Source of the DNA: Microcoleus sp. CSU_2_2
GTDB taxonomy: Bacteria; Cyanobacteriota; Cyanobacteriia; Cyanobacteriales; Microcoleaceae
Assembly: GCA_012035135.1 (NCBI GenBank)
Contig: JAAUPI010000013.1
Span: 1-45,360, forward strand
Direction: 5' to 3'
Length of the DNA stretch: 45,360 nt
Part shown: positions 15,809 to 25,871 of the stretch, one piece after another
Position numbering within the stretch: the first letter of the stretch is position 1
How the letters are laid out: the number at the start of each line of letters is the position of its first letter
Program-made: the position numbers and the translations under genes
The notes under the pieces: generated by a model
What the model saw: only the letters and a program-made list of their open reading frames with translations
Database searches by the model: none
Told to the model about the DNA's origin: nothing

Positions 15809-17125
15809 ATGCTGTGGACGCCCGGAAAAATCCTCCAAACTCGCCCCTACCGCATCGAAAGTATCCTCGGACAAGGAGGATTTGGCCTTACCTACAAAGC
15901 AACACAGTTGCAACTCAACAATCAAATTGTGCTTAAAACACCGAATGCGGATTTACAAAATGATCCGGAATACGCCAACTTTGTTGGCAGGTTTATTCGC
16001 GAAGGGCAAATGTTAGCGCAATTTTGCCAAAACCCTCGCCCTGGAATTGTCCGCGTCAGCGATTGGTTTGAGGAAAATAATCTTCACTGTTTGGTAATGG
16101 ATTTAGTAGTCGGGCAAAGTTTATTTGATACCGTACAGCAACGAGGCCCTCTCCCGGATACGGAAGCAGTGGCAATTATCCGCCAAATTGGAGAAGCATT
16201 AATGGATGTTCACCAAGCCGGAATTGTCCATCGAGATGCCCATCCGGGTAATATTATGTTGCCTCCTAACGAGCAACCGATATTAATTAATTTTGGCATT
16301 GCTAGCAAATTAGTGCCAATGGTTCCTACTAGCAAATATTTTTCCCACCGTGATTTTGCCCCTTGGGAACAGCAAATGGAAGGCAGTAGCGAACCAACGG
16401 TTGATATTTATGCTTTAGCTGCATCTTTATATTATGTAGTAACTGGACAAACGCCAACACCTTCCGTCAAGCGACAGTTTGAAAATGCAGCGTTGCCGCC
16501 TGCTAAGGATTTTGGAGTGAAAGATTGGGTGAATTTAGCAATAGAAAAAGGGATGAAATCTAATCCGCAAAACCGGCCGCAGTCGATGCAAGATTGGTTG
16601 AGTTATTTGCAGGAAACGCCAACGATTCCCAGTGTCTCGGTACAGCTTAAATCGGCGCGGGGTGTTGACTATACTCGCCTGCGGGATTTATTAGTAGCAG
16701 GGGAGTGGAAAGAGGCGGATCTCGAAACCAGAAATGTGATGCTGAAAGCTGCTAGACGCGAACAGGAAGGTGATTTGGACATGGATTCGATCGAGAGTTT
16801 TCCTTGCGATGATTTACGGACGATCGACCAGTTGTGGCATAAATATAGTTATGGTCACTTTAGCTTTAGCGTCCAGAAAAAAATCTGGTTGTCAGTTGGT
16901 GGTAAAGTCGATCATAAGACTGAATGCAAGCTGGGCGATCGTGTTGGTTGGCGAAAAGGAAAAGGAAAAGAAGGAATTTGGTTGAAATACTCAGACTTAA
17001 CCTTTAATAAGACTGCACCTCGAGGGCATCTCCCATGTTGGTTGGGTTTATGGGGGGTGGCAGACCATTTTTGGTGTAGGGTGCATTCTTCTCTCGTATC
17101 GAGAACTGCAAGCTGTAATCTATAG
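15809..17125 (+). CDS. Serine/threonine kinase-like protein with C-terminal GUN4 domain
   Basis: This 438-residue protein has a protein-kinase fold (about residues 14-270): glycine loop LGQGGFGLTY, Lys43, catalytic-loop HRDAHPGN (D143, N148), and an activation loop that reads INFGIAS, so the DFG aspartate is Asn161. From about residue 284 it carries a GUN4 domain (DYTRLRDLLVAGEWKEADLE, FPCDDLRTIDQLWHKYS, APRGHLP, ending SRTASCNL). GUN4 binds protoporphyrin and Mg-protoporphyrin and stimulates Mg-chelatase, so the fusion could link tetrapyrrole sensing to signalling. The D-to-N change would weaken Mg-ATP binding, making a pseudokinase plausible. Confidence 0.88.
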   Translation: MLWTPGKILQTRPYRIESILGQGGFGLTYKATQLQLNNQIVLKTPNADLQNDPEYANFVGRFIREGQMLAQFCQNPRPGIVRVSDWFEENNLHCLVMDLVVGQSLFDTVQQRGPLPDTEAVAIIRQIGEALMDVHQAGIVHRDAHPGNIMLPPNEQPILINFGIASKLVPMVPTSKYFSHRDFAPWEQQMEGSSEPTVDIYALAASLYYVVTGQTPTPSVKRQFENAALPPAKDFGVKDWVNLAIEKGMKSNPQNRPQSMQDWLSYLQETPTIPSVSVQLKSARGVDYTRLRDLLVAGEWKEADLETRNVMLKAARREQEGDLDMDSIESFPCDDLRTIDQLWHKYSYGHFSFSVQKKIWLSVGGKVDHKTECKLGDRVGWRKGKGKEGIWLKYSDLTFNKTAPRGHLPCWLGLWGVADHFWCRVHSSLVSRTASCNL

Positions 17126-17214
17126 CGATTTTAGGCGCTTGTCAATTCTTTTTTGTCGAACCTTTTTCTAAGAAAGATTTACCCGGATGTGCAGCCACAG
17201 GTGCTACCCTTTGA

Positions 17215-18948
17215 CTAATTCAATCGCATAAAGATGGTGGCTTTGCGAATTCCTGCTGTTTCTCCGGTAGTGGTGATGGTTAACGATCGCAAATGGTCGA
17301 AAAATGGTCTTGCTGAAAGTTCAATCAATCTCAACAACGGGATTTGTTTTTCCCAAATTGTTCTGCTTGATGGCCAATCCAAATAAAAATAGCCATCATT
17401 AGATGGTGGTAGCGGTTCGATGCTGGTTTGAAAGTCTCGATCGCCCACCAAAGAACCTGTTTCAGCAGCTTTAAGAGCTTCGTCCATTGCTTCTACTGAG
17501 GTGGTGAAAATTTCGTATTTACCAACAGTAGCTCGGATTCCTTTTGCTTCGGTTTCGATCGCAGTTTCTCTCTTATTTTTAATACCATAATTTGGGTTAG
17601 TTGTCAACTGCGTCCAAGCGGTAATTTTTTGGTTTCTGAGAGTGAAACTGCCGATACTATATTCTTTGCTGCGGGCAATTTCGTCAAGTTTGTCGATCGC
17701 CTGTTGAGAATCAGCAGATTGTTCGGCTGCAAAAATCCAATCGCTACTATTTGACGCACCGGGCAACACTGCTAAAGCGTACTCTCCTTGCACCCAGTTA
17801 AATATATCTTGTGGTAAGTCAATACCCCAACCAGTCTGAATATCCGCAAGGGTGCGATCGACTAATTTTGAGAGTTCTGGATTAGCGGAAACCGCAGATG
17901 AAAATTCAGACCAAAAATTGTTTAAACTAATGCTGGCAACGGCAAAAGGGCTAGCTGAGGGAATGTATTGCAAAGCTTGTACTGGTTCCGAGAGCGCGGG
18001 AGTAGCTGTGTTTTCGCGATCGGTCACTAAAGCAGTTTGAGCGACTAATCCTCGTCTATTTATTCCGACAGCAACTGCTAGAGAATTTAGGGAAAATTGA
18101 GGTTTTTGCTCTGTTTCTAGTTGGGGTAGATTGACAAATCCTAAGGCGATTCTGCCTTGAGTTAGCTGCTGCAACGCTTTTTGATATTCGGGAGTATTGT
18201 TGAGATTTAGGTTGCTAGCTTCGACATTATCAATTGCATCTCGCAGCACCTTCTGATTATTGGCAAATAAAACAAAACTGCGACGAGCTTCAGAATTTGA
18301 ACTACCGCTGATTAATGCAGTAGCAAAGCTTGATGGCAAACTCGAACTTGGCAAAGCTAACCGATTTAAGGGTGAGATAGTATCGGACTTTTGCGGGACT
18401 GTGGGTAATTCTTTGTAACTTAATTTGATGCCTTTATATTCTGCAAACTTTACTGCTTTGGTAGTAACAGATTGTTTTTTCCAATAGGATTCGAGAAATT
18501 GCTGACTGCGATCGGCATTTTGGGAAGAAATTGCCAACAGAAACCCGGTTTGCTTGCCATTGTTGCTGTCGCGATCGAAATCTGGTGTAGCGATTGCGAA
18601 AGTAATTTCGTCACCTATCCAAGGTTGGATATCTCGACTGTAATCGAGTCCTGTATTGGCGAGGAGGGTTTTTTTGATTTGTTCAAATTCCGCGTGCGAT
18701 CGACTTCTTTCTGCGGGAGTGGCAAAGACTTGGCGCAATGCTTCGAGTCGATCGGGATTTACCAACATTGATACTAACAAAGGTGCTTGTTTCGAGACAA
18801 ACACGGCCGCAGCCGGAGTCGTTGTCGGCCCGCCGTTAAGTAAATGGAGGGGAGTTTGAGTTGTCAGCCAATAAAAACCGCCTGCACTCAGGGTTAAAAG
18901 CGCTAAGACACCAGCAATTAAAAAATAGAAGAACGATCGCAACTTCAT
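17215..18948 (-). CDS. DUF3352 domain protein, membrane-anchored
   Basis: The start at 18948 (MKLRSFFYFLIAGVLALLTL) gives 577 residues with one N-terminal membrane helix or uncleaved signal; the frame extends seven codons upstream. The rest has DUF3352 features: TTTPAAAVFVSKQAPLLVSM, GLDYSRDIQPWIGDEITFAI, FLLAISSQNADRSQQFLESY, WGIDLPQDIFNWVQGEYALA, and a C-terminal YFYLDWPSS segment. The family is almost confined to cyanobacteria and has no assigned function. The body is expected in the periplasm or lumen. It is divergent from purL with about 120 bases between. Confidence 0.85.
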   Translation of the reverse strand: MKLRSFFYFLIAGVLALLTLSAGGFYWLTTQTPLHLLNGGPTTTPAAAVFVSKQAPLLVSMLVNPDRLEALRQVFATPAERSRSHAEFEQIKKTLLANTGLDYSRDIQPWIGDEITFAIATPDFDRDSNNGKQTGFLLAISSQNADRSQQFLESYWKKQSVTTKAVKFAEYKGIKLSYKELPTVPQKSDTISPLNRLALPSSSLPSSFATALISGSSNSEARRSFVLFANNQKVLRDAIDNVEASNLNLNNTPEYQKALQQLTQGRIALGFVNLPQLETEQKPQFSLNSLAVAVGINRRGLVAQTALVTDRENTATPALSEPVQALQYIPSASPFAVASISLNNFWSEFSSAVSANPELSKLVDRTLADIQTGWGIDLPQDIFNWVQGEYALAVLPGASNSSDWIFAAEQSADSQQAIDKLDEIARSKEYSIGSFTLRNQKITAWTQLTTNPNYGIKNKRETAIETEAKGIRATVGKYEIFTTSVEAMDEALKAAETGSLVGDRDFQTSIEPLPPSNDGYFYLDWPSSRTIWEKQIPLLRLIELSARPFFDHLRSLTITTTGETAGIRKATIFMRLN

Positions 18949-19067
18949 AAGCCAATGACAAATTACCACAGTCTACTATTAGCTAGGGTAGCGCATTATC
19001 GATTTTAGATTATTGCATTTAATCCAAGGCCATTTAAAATAAATCCTGTAGTTTATGCCGAATTTCC

Positions 19068-21665
19068 ATGTCTGTCATCTCCGAATCTCCATTTTCCGCT
19101 GAAGAAATAGCCTCCGAAGGCATTAAGCCCCAAGAATACGAAGACATTGTGCGGCGTCTCAACCGCCATCCCAACAAAGCAGAATTGGGAATGTTCGGCG
19201 TCATGTGGAGCGAACACTGCTGTTACAAAAATTCGCGGCCGCTATTAAAACAGTTTCCCACAGAGGGCGATCGCATCCTCGTCGGCCCAGGAGAAAATGC
19301 CGGCGTTGTAGACTTGGGAAATGGTTTACAATTAGCCTTCAAAATCGAATCCCACAATCATCCTTCAGCAGTCGAACCTTTTCAAGGTGCCGCCACCGGA
19401 GTCGGAGGAATTCTGCGCGATATCTTCACAATGGGTGCTCGCCCGATCGCACTTTTGAATTCCCTACGTTTTGGCAACTTAGACGATGCCAAAACTCAGA
19501 GGTTATTCAAAGGAGTAGTATCCGGTATTTCCCATTACGGAAATTGCATTGGCGTACCCACAGTTGGTGGCGAAGTTTACTTCGATCCTGCCTATGCGGG
19601 CAACCCATTAGTTAACGTCATGGCATTGGGTTTAATGGAAACTGAAGAAATAGTTAAATCCGGCGCTTCCGGCATCGGAAATCCCGTGCTTTATGTCGGT
19701 TCTACTACTGGCAGAGATGGTATGGGCGGTGCAAGTTTTGCCAGTGCAGAATTGACCGACAAATCAATGGACGATCGCCCTGCGGTGCAAGTAGGAGATC
19801 CGTTCTTAGAAAAGTCTTTAATTGAAGCTTGTTTAGCAGCATTCAAAACTGGTGCAGTCGTTGCCGCCCAAGATATGGGTGCAGCCGGAATTACCTGTTC
19901 GACATCAGAAATGGCCGCTAAAGGTGGTGTCGGAATTGAATTCAATCTAGACAAAGTTCCCGTGCGAGAAAGCGGCATGATTCCCTACGAATACCTGCTT
20001 TCCGAATCCCAGGAACGGATGTTATTTGTGGCCGAGAAAGGACGGGAACAGGAATTAATCGATATTTTTCATCGCTGGGGATTGCAGGCTGTAGTCGCGG
20101 GCACAGTGATTGAAGAGCCGATCGTCCGCATTCTCTTTAAAGGTGAAATTGCCGCCGAAATTACTGCGACTGCTTTAGCAGATAATACGCCAATTTATCA
20201 CCGCGAATTGTTGACTGAACCGCCAGAATATGCTAAAAAAGCTTGGGAATGGACGGCGGATTCGTTGCCCGAATCCACAGTTTCAGGTATCGAGATTGAT
20301 GGTAATTTGCAAAGTTGGAATCAAATTTTGCTCAAACTTTTAGACACTCCCACGATTGCTTCTAAACGGTGGGTTTATCGCCAATACGACCATCAAGTAC
20401 AAAATAATACTGTTGTTTTGCCTGGAGGTGCTGATGCTGCGGTTGTCCGATTGCGGCCGCTAGAACCATGTCAAGCTTCTGTTAGTAAGCAGGGATTGGA
20501 AGAACCCCCCCAACCGCCCCTTGCTAAGCAGGGGCTTCAAGACGAAGAACCCGCCCTTACTAAGGCGACGCTACAAGAGGAAGCAGAGGCTATTCCCTTA
20601 TTTAAGAAGGCACAAGGTAGAGAAACTCCCGAACTTTCTCCCCCCCTTATCAAGGGGGGGCAGGGTGGGGTAATTCCCGGAGTTGCAGCCACGGTTGATT
20701 GCAATTCTCGCTACGTTTATCTCGATCCTTATGAAGGTGCAAAAGCCGTCGTAGCAGAAGCAGCCAGAAACTTAAGTTGTGTCGGTGCGGAACCTGTAGC
20801 AGTTACTGATAATCTGAATTTTGGTAGTCCCGAAAAACCCATAGGATATTGGCAGTTAGCATCAGCTTGTCGCGGGATTGCGGATGCTTGTCGGGAGTTG
20901 AAAACGCCTGTGACTGGGGGGAATGTTTCTCTTTATAATGAAACTATCGATTCTGAGGGCAATCCGCAACCGATTTATCCAACTCCGGTAATTGGAATGG
21001 TGGGGTTGATTCCAGATTTGACCAAGATTTGCGGTCAAGGTTGGCAGAAGAAAGGTGATTTAATTTATGTGTTGGGAATTGGGGAAAATAGTCAAGATGA
21101 ACTGACATTTTTTCAATCTGCAAATTCAGAATTGAAAACAGAAACTCCCAAACATCCGGCTTGTGCTACTCTCGGAGGTTCGGAATATTTGGCAGCAATT
21201 CACGGGATTATAGCTGGGAAACCGCCAACTATCAATTTTGAATCAGAAAGGAAAGTGCAAGCAGTTTGTCGCGATGGAATTCGGCAAGGTTGGGTATGTT
21301 CTGCCCACGATTGTGCGGAAGGTGGAATTACCGTCGCCCTCGCGGAATCCTGTATTTCTGGTAAACTAGGTGCCCAGATTCATCTGGGTTTGAATTCGGC
21401 AAATGTTAGCCGTTGGGATGAAGTTTTGTTTGGTGAAATGGGCAATTGTATTGTTGTTTCTGTCGCGCCTAAAAATCAAGGAATTTGGGAAGCTTACCTG
21501 CAAGAACATTTGCCGAAAATGTGGCAGAAAATTGGTGTGGTTGGGGGTGCTGATTCGCCTTTGCGGGTGGTGAGTGCGGATAATCTAGGGTTGATTGAGG
21601 TTGGGATGGGTGATATGGGCGATCGATTCTATAATGCGATCGAGCGTCGAATTGGATCTGTTTGA
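19068..21665 (+). CDS. purL: Phosphoribosylformylglycinamidine synthase subunit PurL, with in-frame insertion
   Basis: PurL catalyses the ATP-dependent conversion of FGAR to FGAM in purine synthesis, with PurQ and PurS supplying ammonia. Motifs are intact: [103 protein letters not shown] and [16 protein letters not shown]. The 865 residues exceed the usual ~780-800 because about 75 residues near 468-540 come from repeats (20470-20680) inserted between the two halves. purQ and purF are not adjacent. Confidence 0.95.
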   Translation: MSVISESPFSAEEIASEGIKPQEYEDIVRRLNRHPNKAELGMFGVMWSEHCCYKNSRPLLKQFPTEGDRILVGPGENAGVVDLGNGLQLAFKIESHNHPSAVEPFQGAATGVGGILRDIFTMGARPIALLNSLRFGNLDDAKTQRLFKGVVSGISHYGNCIGVPTVGGEVYFDPAYAGNPLVNVMALGLMETEEIVKSGASGIGNPVLYVGSTTGRDGMGGASFASAELTDKSMDDRPAVQVGDPFLEKSLIEACLAAFKTGAVVAAQDMGAAGITCSTSEMAAKGGVGIEFNLDKVPVRESGMIPYEYLLSESQERMLFVAEKGREQELIDIFHRWGLQAVVAGTVIEEPIVRILFKGEIAAEITATALADNTPIYHRELLTEPPEYAKKAWEWTADSLPESTVSGIEIDGNLQSWNQILLKLLDTPTIASKRWVYRQYDHQVQNNTVVLPGGADAAVVRLRPLEPCQASVSKQGLEEPPQPPLAKQGLQDEEPALTKATLQEEAEAIPLFKKAQGRETPELSPPLIKGGQGGVIPGVAATVDCNSRYVYLDPYEGAKAVVAEAARNLSCVGAEPVAVTDNLNFGSPEKPIGYWQLASACRGIADACRELKTPVTGGNVSLYNETIDSEGNPQPIYPTPVIGMVGLIPDLTKICGQGWQKKGDLIYVLGIGENSQDELTFFQSANSELKTETPKHPACATLGGSEYLAAIHGIIAGKPPTINFESERKVQAVCRDGIRQGWVCSAHDCAEGGITVALAESCISGKLGAQIHLGLNSANVSRWDEVLFGEMGNCIVVSVAPKNQGIWEAYLQEHLPKMWQKIGVVGGADSPLRVVSADNLGLIEVGMGDMGDRFYNAIERRIGSV
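20470..20680 (+). repeat. Palindromic repeat array inserted in purL
   Basis: At least four degenerate units of one palindrome occur in frame: CCCCTTGCTAAGCAGGGG, CCCTTACTAAGG, CCCTTATTTAAGAAGG and CCCCCTTATCAAGGGGGGG. A CCCCTTATTAAGGGGG relative is intergenic at about 33588-33602. The translated product is low-complexity ([18 protein letters not shown], ending in [11 protein letters not shown]). Confidence 0.8.
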
Positions 21666-22052
21666 CAACCTGAAGTTTCGCTCCCCCTAAATCCCCCTTA
21701 AATCTGATGGGGAGGAAATAGAGCGACTACAAAGTGCGATCGCCAAAATACCTATCGCCGGACAAATCATACTAAATCCGGGTTACTTACCCCCTTTATA
21801 ATCAGCAGTCTCGTAGGGTGCGTCGCCACGAATGATTTTCGCTATAAACCAATATTAAACGAGCGACGCACCATACAGTAAATGATTTGAAATATTGCCG
21901 AGTTTAGATCGATCGAACTTCACAAACAGCTATTTATTCCACCACAGCACGATTGACAACTGACAGCAATTGTGATAATCTTAACAAGATTAAAATCCAA
22001 AATAAATCTCTCAAAAACACTTTATTAAATTTGAAAATTCAAGCGCGAACTT
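21666..22052. other. Gap with GTGCGTCGC repeat and a short orphan reading frame
   Basis: A GTGCGTCGC-family inverted repeat lies at about 21813-21874 (TAGGGTGCGTCGCC / GCGACGCACCATA). At about 21700-21802 a frame without a start codon reads IERLQSAIAKIPIAGQIILN and ends PGYLPPL-stop; it looks protein-like and could be a gene tail, but the family is not recognised. Nothing else is seen. Confidence 0.5.
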
Positions 22053-23432
22053 ATGAGCGAATTATCAACCCGGCCAGCCCTAATCAGCAAGGTCATCCCC
22101 GACAGCATCGCCGCCGAAATCGGATTTGAAGCTGGCGACGCGCTAATTGCCATCAACGGCCAAAAACCCCGCGACTTAATCGACTATCAATTTCTGTGCG
22201 CCGATGAATTTCTCGAACTCGAAGTATTAGATAGTAAAGGCAAAACCCACAAGTTAGAAATCGAAAAAGATTACGATGAAAATTTAGGATTGGAATTTGC
22301 AACCGCTCTTTTTGACGGTATGATTCAGTGCAACAATCGCTGTCCTTTCTGCTTCATCGACCAGCAGCCACCGGGAAAGCGCGAAACTCTCTATCTTAAA
22401 GATGATGACTATCGGCTCAGTTTTCTTTACGGTAGCTATCTGACTCTCACAAATTTGCCTCAAAAAGAGTGGGACAGAATTGAACAAATGCGGCTTTCGC
22501 CTCTCTATGTTTCCGTACACGCTACGGAACCGGAAGTGCGAATTAGATTGTTAAAAAATCTCCGGGCCGGGCAGATTTTAGAACAAATCAAATGGTTTCA
22601 AGAACGGCGATTGCAAATTCACGCTCAAGTTGTTGTTTGTCCTGGTATTAACGATGGCGAACATTTAGAACGCACTTTGTTAGATTTGGCAAAGTTTCAT
22701 ACGGGAAATATCCCCGCCGTCGCCTCGGTGGCTGTCGTACCCGTGGGTTTAACTCGCTTTCGTCCTGCGGAAGATGAACTAATTGCTGTCACGCCGGAAA
22801 AAGCGCGGGAAGTAATCGCGCAAGTTCAGAAAATTCAAGCTGTTTTGAGTCAAGGTAAAAATGGCGAAAAGGCGCAGAAAAAGAATTCAAAATCGCGGTG
22901 TATTTGGTTGGCTGATGAGTGGTTTTTAATCGCGGGTTGGGATTTACCGCAGGCTGAGGATTATGCAGATTATCCCCAAATTGGGAACGGTGTTGGTTCG
23001 ATTCGCCAATTTATCCAACAGTTTGAAACGGCTTTCGATCGACTGCAACCACCGCAAGTTAATCCGCCACGAAAATTAATTTGGGTGGTGGGGAATGCTG
23101 TAGAAAAAGCTTTTGAGCCGATCGCCCGCCAACTCAATCAAATTCCTGGCTTGGAAGTTAAGATGGTAGCATTGTCCAGTCGCTATTGGGGACAAAATAT
23201 TACTGTCACTGGTTTGCTGACTGGGCAAGACTTGCTCGAAGTTTTGCAGGGGATGGACTTGGGAGATGGCATCTTGCTGCCCTCGGTGATGCTAAAACAA
23301 GGGGAACCGCGTTTTTTGGATGATATGATGCTGTTTGAGCTCGCTAGCTTCCTGAAAACCGAGATTTTCCCCGTTAGTGGAGTTGAGGAACTAATCTCAG
23401 TTGCGATCGGTCTGGCAACAGTTGACAGTTGA
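22053..23432 (+). CDS. TIGR03279-family PDZ/radical SAM/DUF512 protein
   Basis: This 459-residue protein has an N-terminal PDZ-like domain (ISKVIPDSIAAEIGFEAGDALIAING cut short, residues 11-36), then a radical-SAM-type Cx3CxxC motif (CNNRCPFC, C93/C97/C100) binding a 4Fe-4S cluster, and a C-terminal DUF512 domain (CIWLADEWFLIAGW ... DLGDGILLPSVMLKQGEPRF). The family is conserved across cyanobacteria and related to archaeal and clostridial DUF512 proteins; its reaction is unknown. The last codons (TVDS-stop) are made of an ACAGTTG heptamer repeat. It is not closely coupled to neighbours. Confidence 0.88.
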   Translation: MSELSTRPALISKVIPDSIAAEIGFEAGDALIAINGQKPRDLIDYQFLCADEFLELEVLDSKGKTHKLEIEKDYDENLGLEFATALFDGMIQCNNRCPFCFIDQQPPGKRETLYLKDDDYRLSFLYGSYLTLTNLPQKEWDRIEQMRLSPLYVSVHATEPEVRIRLLKNLRAGQILEQIKWFQERRLQIHAQVVVCPGINDGEHLERTLLDLAKFHTGNIPAVASVAVVPVGLTRFRPAEDELIAVTPEKAREVIAQVQKIQAVLSQGKNGEKAQKKNSKSRCIWLADEWFLIAGWDLPQAEDYADYPQIGNGVGSIRQFIQQFETAFDRLQPPQVNPPRKLIWVVGNAVEKAFEPIARQLNQIPGLEVKMVALSSRYWGQNITVTGLLTGQDLLEVLQGMDLGDGILLPSVMLKQGEPRFLDDMMLFELASFLKTEIFPVSGVEELISVAIGLATVDS

Positions 23433-23570
23433 GGTGGAGGTCAATAACCTTTAATATTTTTGGTAAAATGTAAACTTTCGATCGGGCTTTCAACAAAGGT
23501 GCGACTGGAAACTTGAGGCCAAATCTTGCTCTAGAATTGTCTCTGGAATTGCAGATTAATTTAAGAAATT

Positions 23571-25433
23571 ATGCGTGTTTTTCGTCAAATCGTGGTAGTG
23601 GGAGTCGGTGCTGCAATTACTTTCAGCAATGTGGGACAGAGCGCTTCAGCACCGGCTCCGGCTCAGTCTCAGGACAGTTCGATCAAAAGCGATCGGCTCC
23701 CTGTTGGGCAGAAAGTGGCATTAGAACCGAAAACAACGCCAGAACAAGCATCAGAACCAGGAGAGTTGATCGCACTTTCCCCCTCAAGTCAGTCTCAGGA
23801 AAACTCCGCGACAGGTAATCCGGCGCAACTTGGCTCTAATTCCGAAACTGCCAAAACATCGCAAGTAGTTGCTGTTGAAAGTCCCCTCCCAGCACCAACC
23901 AGGAACCCTCAACAAATACCGATTCCCAGCAGCCCCAACAACCCGACGGTGCCGAGTTTACCAATACCAGCTCCCCGGAACACGCCACTCGAAAGTTTTC
24001 CGCCCAATCCTCCCAACGGTACTTTACAAACCCAGCCTCCCAGTTTCCTCGAACCCAACCCCAATCCACTGACGCTTCCGACTCGGCCAGAGGATGTCAG
24101 GATTGAGCAAACTCAGGCAATTACCTTGCAACAGGCGGTGGATCTGGCGCGCCGCAACAGCCAAACTTTGCAAGTTGCCGATTTACAAGTCCAACAAAGT
24201 CGATCGGTCCTCCGGGAACAGGAAGCCGCTTTGTTTCCCAACCTCGATTTTCAAATGGGCGCAAGTCGCTCTGTGAGCGCCGGCCAAGAACTCCAACTGC
24301 GGGCTCAGCAGCGCAACTTAGATTCTGATGCAAGGCGAAGCGGACAGCCAGCCCCCCAAGTAGGCCCAAATTTCGCCAGCAACAGTCTCAACAGCACTTT
24401 GCAGTTGAACTACGACATCGATTTGTTCGGCCGCCGGAACGCTAACATCCGCGCCGCCAGGGAACAATTGCGGTTTCGGGAACTAGAAGCCGAACGCCAA
24501 GCCGAGCAACTCCGCTTTGATGTGACAGATGCTTACTACAACTTGCAAGATGCAGACGGACAAGTTGCTATCCGCCAAGCTTCCGTCAGAAATGCTCAGC
24601 AAAGTTTGCGGGATGCCGAAGCATTGGAACGAGCCGGGGTAGGAACCCGATTTGCCGTGTTGCAGGCTCAGGCAAATTTGGCTAACGAACAGCAGCAGCT
24701 AGCTAATGCGCGCCGGGACCAGCGCACTCGCCAGCGCCAGTTGGCGGAAGAGTTGAATATCAGTCAGTCGTCGAATTTGACGGCGGGTGACCCGGTGGAT
24801 CAAGCGGGTTCTTGGCGTCTGTCTCTGGAAGAGAGTATCGTGCAGGCTTTTAAGAATCGTGCTGAGTTGGAACAGCAGTTGGTACAGAGGGATATTAGCA
24901 AGCAGCAGCGTCGATCGATTTTGGCGGGGCGTTTGCCTCAACTGAGTGTTGGGGGTAGTTACAACGTGCTGGGACAAGACCCCGATAACCCCGATCCGTT
25001 TGTGCCTCGTGGGTGGGCCGACGGGTATGCCATCCAGGCGACTCTGACTTGGAGTATCTTTGACGGCGGTGCGGCGAGGGCGAGGGCGAAGCAGCGGGAT
25101 GCTGATATTTCGATCGCCGAAAGTCGATTTGACCAACTCCGCAACCAGGTGCGCCGGGAAGTGGAACAGGCGTATTTTGGCTTGGAGTCGAGTTTTGAGA
25201 ATATCGAAACTTCTGAAGCGGGGGTTTTGCAGTCGAGGGAAGCTCTGCGTTTGGCTAGGCTGCGCTTTCAAGCTGGTGTCGGTACTCAGACGGATGTGAT
25301 TCAGGCGGAAACGGATTTGACGAGGGCTGAAAGAAACCGACTTTTGGCAATTATTGGCTACAATCGATCGCTTTCGTCTCTCCAGCGGGCTGTGAGCAAT
25401 CTCCCGGCTAATAACATCTCGGATACTCCTTAA
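23571..25433 (+). CDS. TolC-family outer-membrane efflux channel
   Basis: The 620-residue protein starts at ATG 23571 with a signal peptide (MRVFRQIVVVGVGAAITF). Residues about 25-165 are Pro/Ser/Gln-rich linker, longer than in typical TolC. The two OEP repeats follow: ITLQQAVDLARRNSQTLQVA ... VTDAYYNLQDADGQVAIRQA, and VQAFKNRAELEQQL ... LRLARLRFQAGVGTQTDVIQ. TolC-type proteins trimerise as an outer-membrane and periplasmic duct for efflux pumps or type I secretion. No pump genes adjoin it. An antisense ORF at 24699-25550 is a shadow. Confidence 0.9.
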   Translation: MRVFRQIVVVGVGAAITFSNVGQSASAPAPAQSQDSSIKSDRLPVGQKVALEPKTTPEQASEPGELIALSPSSQSQENSATGNPAQLGSNSETAKTSQVVAVESPLPAPTRNPQQIPIPSSPNNPTVPSLPIPAPRNTPLESFPPNPPNGTLQTQPPSFLEPNPNPLTLPTRPEDVRIEQTQAITLQQAVDLARRNSQTLQVADLQVQQSRSVLREQEAALFPNLDFQMGASRSVSAGQELQLRAQQRNLDSDARRSGQPAPQVGPNFASNSLNSTLQLNYDIDLFGRRNANIRAAREQLRFRELEAERQAEQLRFDVTDAYYNLQDADGQVAIRQASVRNAQQSLRDAEALERAGVGTRFAVLQAQANLANEQQQLANARRDQRTRQRQLAEELNISQSSNLTAGDPVDQAGSWRLSLEESIVQAFKNRAELEQQLVQRDISKQQRRSILAGRLPQLSVGGSYNVLGQDPDNPDPFVPRGWADGYAIQATLTWSIFDGGAARARAKQRDADISIAESRFDQLRNQVRREVEQAYFGLESSFENIETSEAGVLQSREALRLARLRFQAGVGTQTDVIQAETDLTRAERNRLLAIIGYNRSLSSLQRAVSNLPANNISDTP

Positions 25434-25440
25434 ACAGTTG

Positions 25441-25482
25441 ATAGTTGACAGCTTGCCCGCTCGCCGGCCGTTGGGTTGACAG
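25441..25482. repeat. Dispersed 40-bp GC-rich repeat, copy 2
   Basis: Identical over almost 40 bases to the copy at 3555-3594 (GCCCGCTCGCCGGCCGTTGG core between TTGACA motifs). It lies seven bases after the TolC-family stop and is preceded by AGTTGA-type heptamers. Confidence 0.75.
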
Positions 25483-25574
25483 CGAGGTTTTTCAAACGGG
25501 AAGTTCTTAACGATCGACATATTCGTTAATATTTTGTAATAGAGATCCATGTTAACTGTGTTAAGGAACGGGCA

Positions 25575-25871
25575 ATGGCCAATATCAAGTTTGTGAAGGA
25601 AAATCAGGAAGTCATTGCAGCAGACGGAGCCAATCTGAGGCTGAAAGCTCTAGAAAATCGCATCGACTTGTATACCTTTTCAGGAAAGATGATGAATTGC
25701 GGGGGCTACGGTCAATGTGGCACCTGCATTGTGGAAATTGTCGAGGGAACTGAAAATCTTTCGCCCCGCACTGACTTTGAGAACCGCAAGCTGAAGAAAA
25801 AGCCCGAAAACTATCGGTTGGCTTGTCAAACCATAGTCAATGGCCCGGTGAGCGTCAAAACTAAGCCATAA
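25575..25871 (+). CDS. 2Fe-2S ferredoxin
   Basis: This 98-residue plant/cyanobacterial-type [2Fe-2S] ferredoxin has cluster ligands C42, C48, C51 ([10 protein letters not shown]) and C84 (RLACQ). The Cx5Cx2C...C spacing and length fit the family. The sequence differs from the main photosynthetic PetF in lacking its acidic C-terminus, so it is probably a minor ferredoxin for a dedicated electron route. AAGGAAC precedes the ATG. It is followed by a G/A-rich tract. Confidence 0.9.
   Translation: MANIKFVKENQEVIAADGANLRLKALENRIDLYTFSGKMMNCGGYGQCGTCIVEIVEGTENLSPRTDFENRKLKKKPENYRLACQTIVNGPVSVKTKP

Noticed and set aside
24699-25550. 283-codon minus-strand ORF
   Set aside because: It is antisense to the TolC-family gene, Arg/Ser-rich, with no domain; it reflects GC-skewed codon use on the sense strand.
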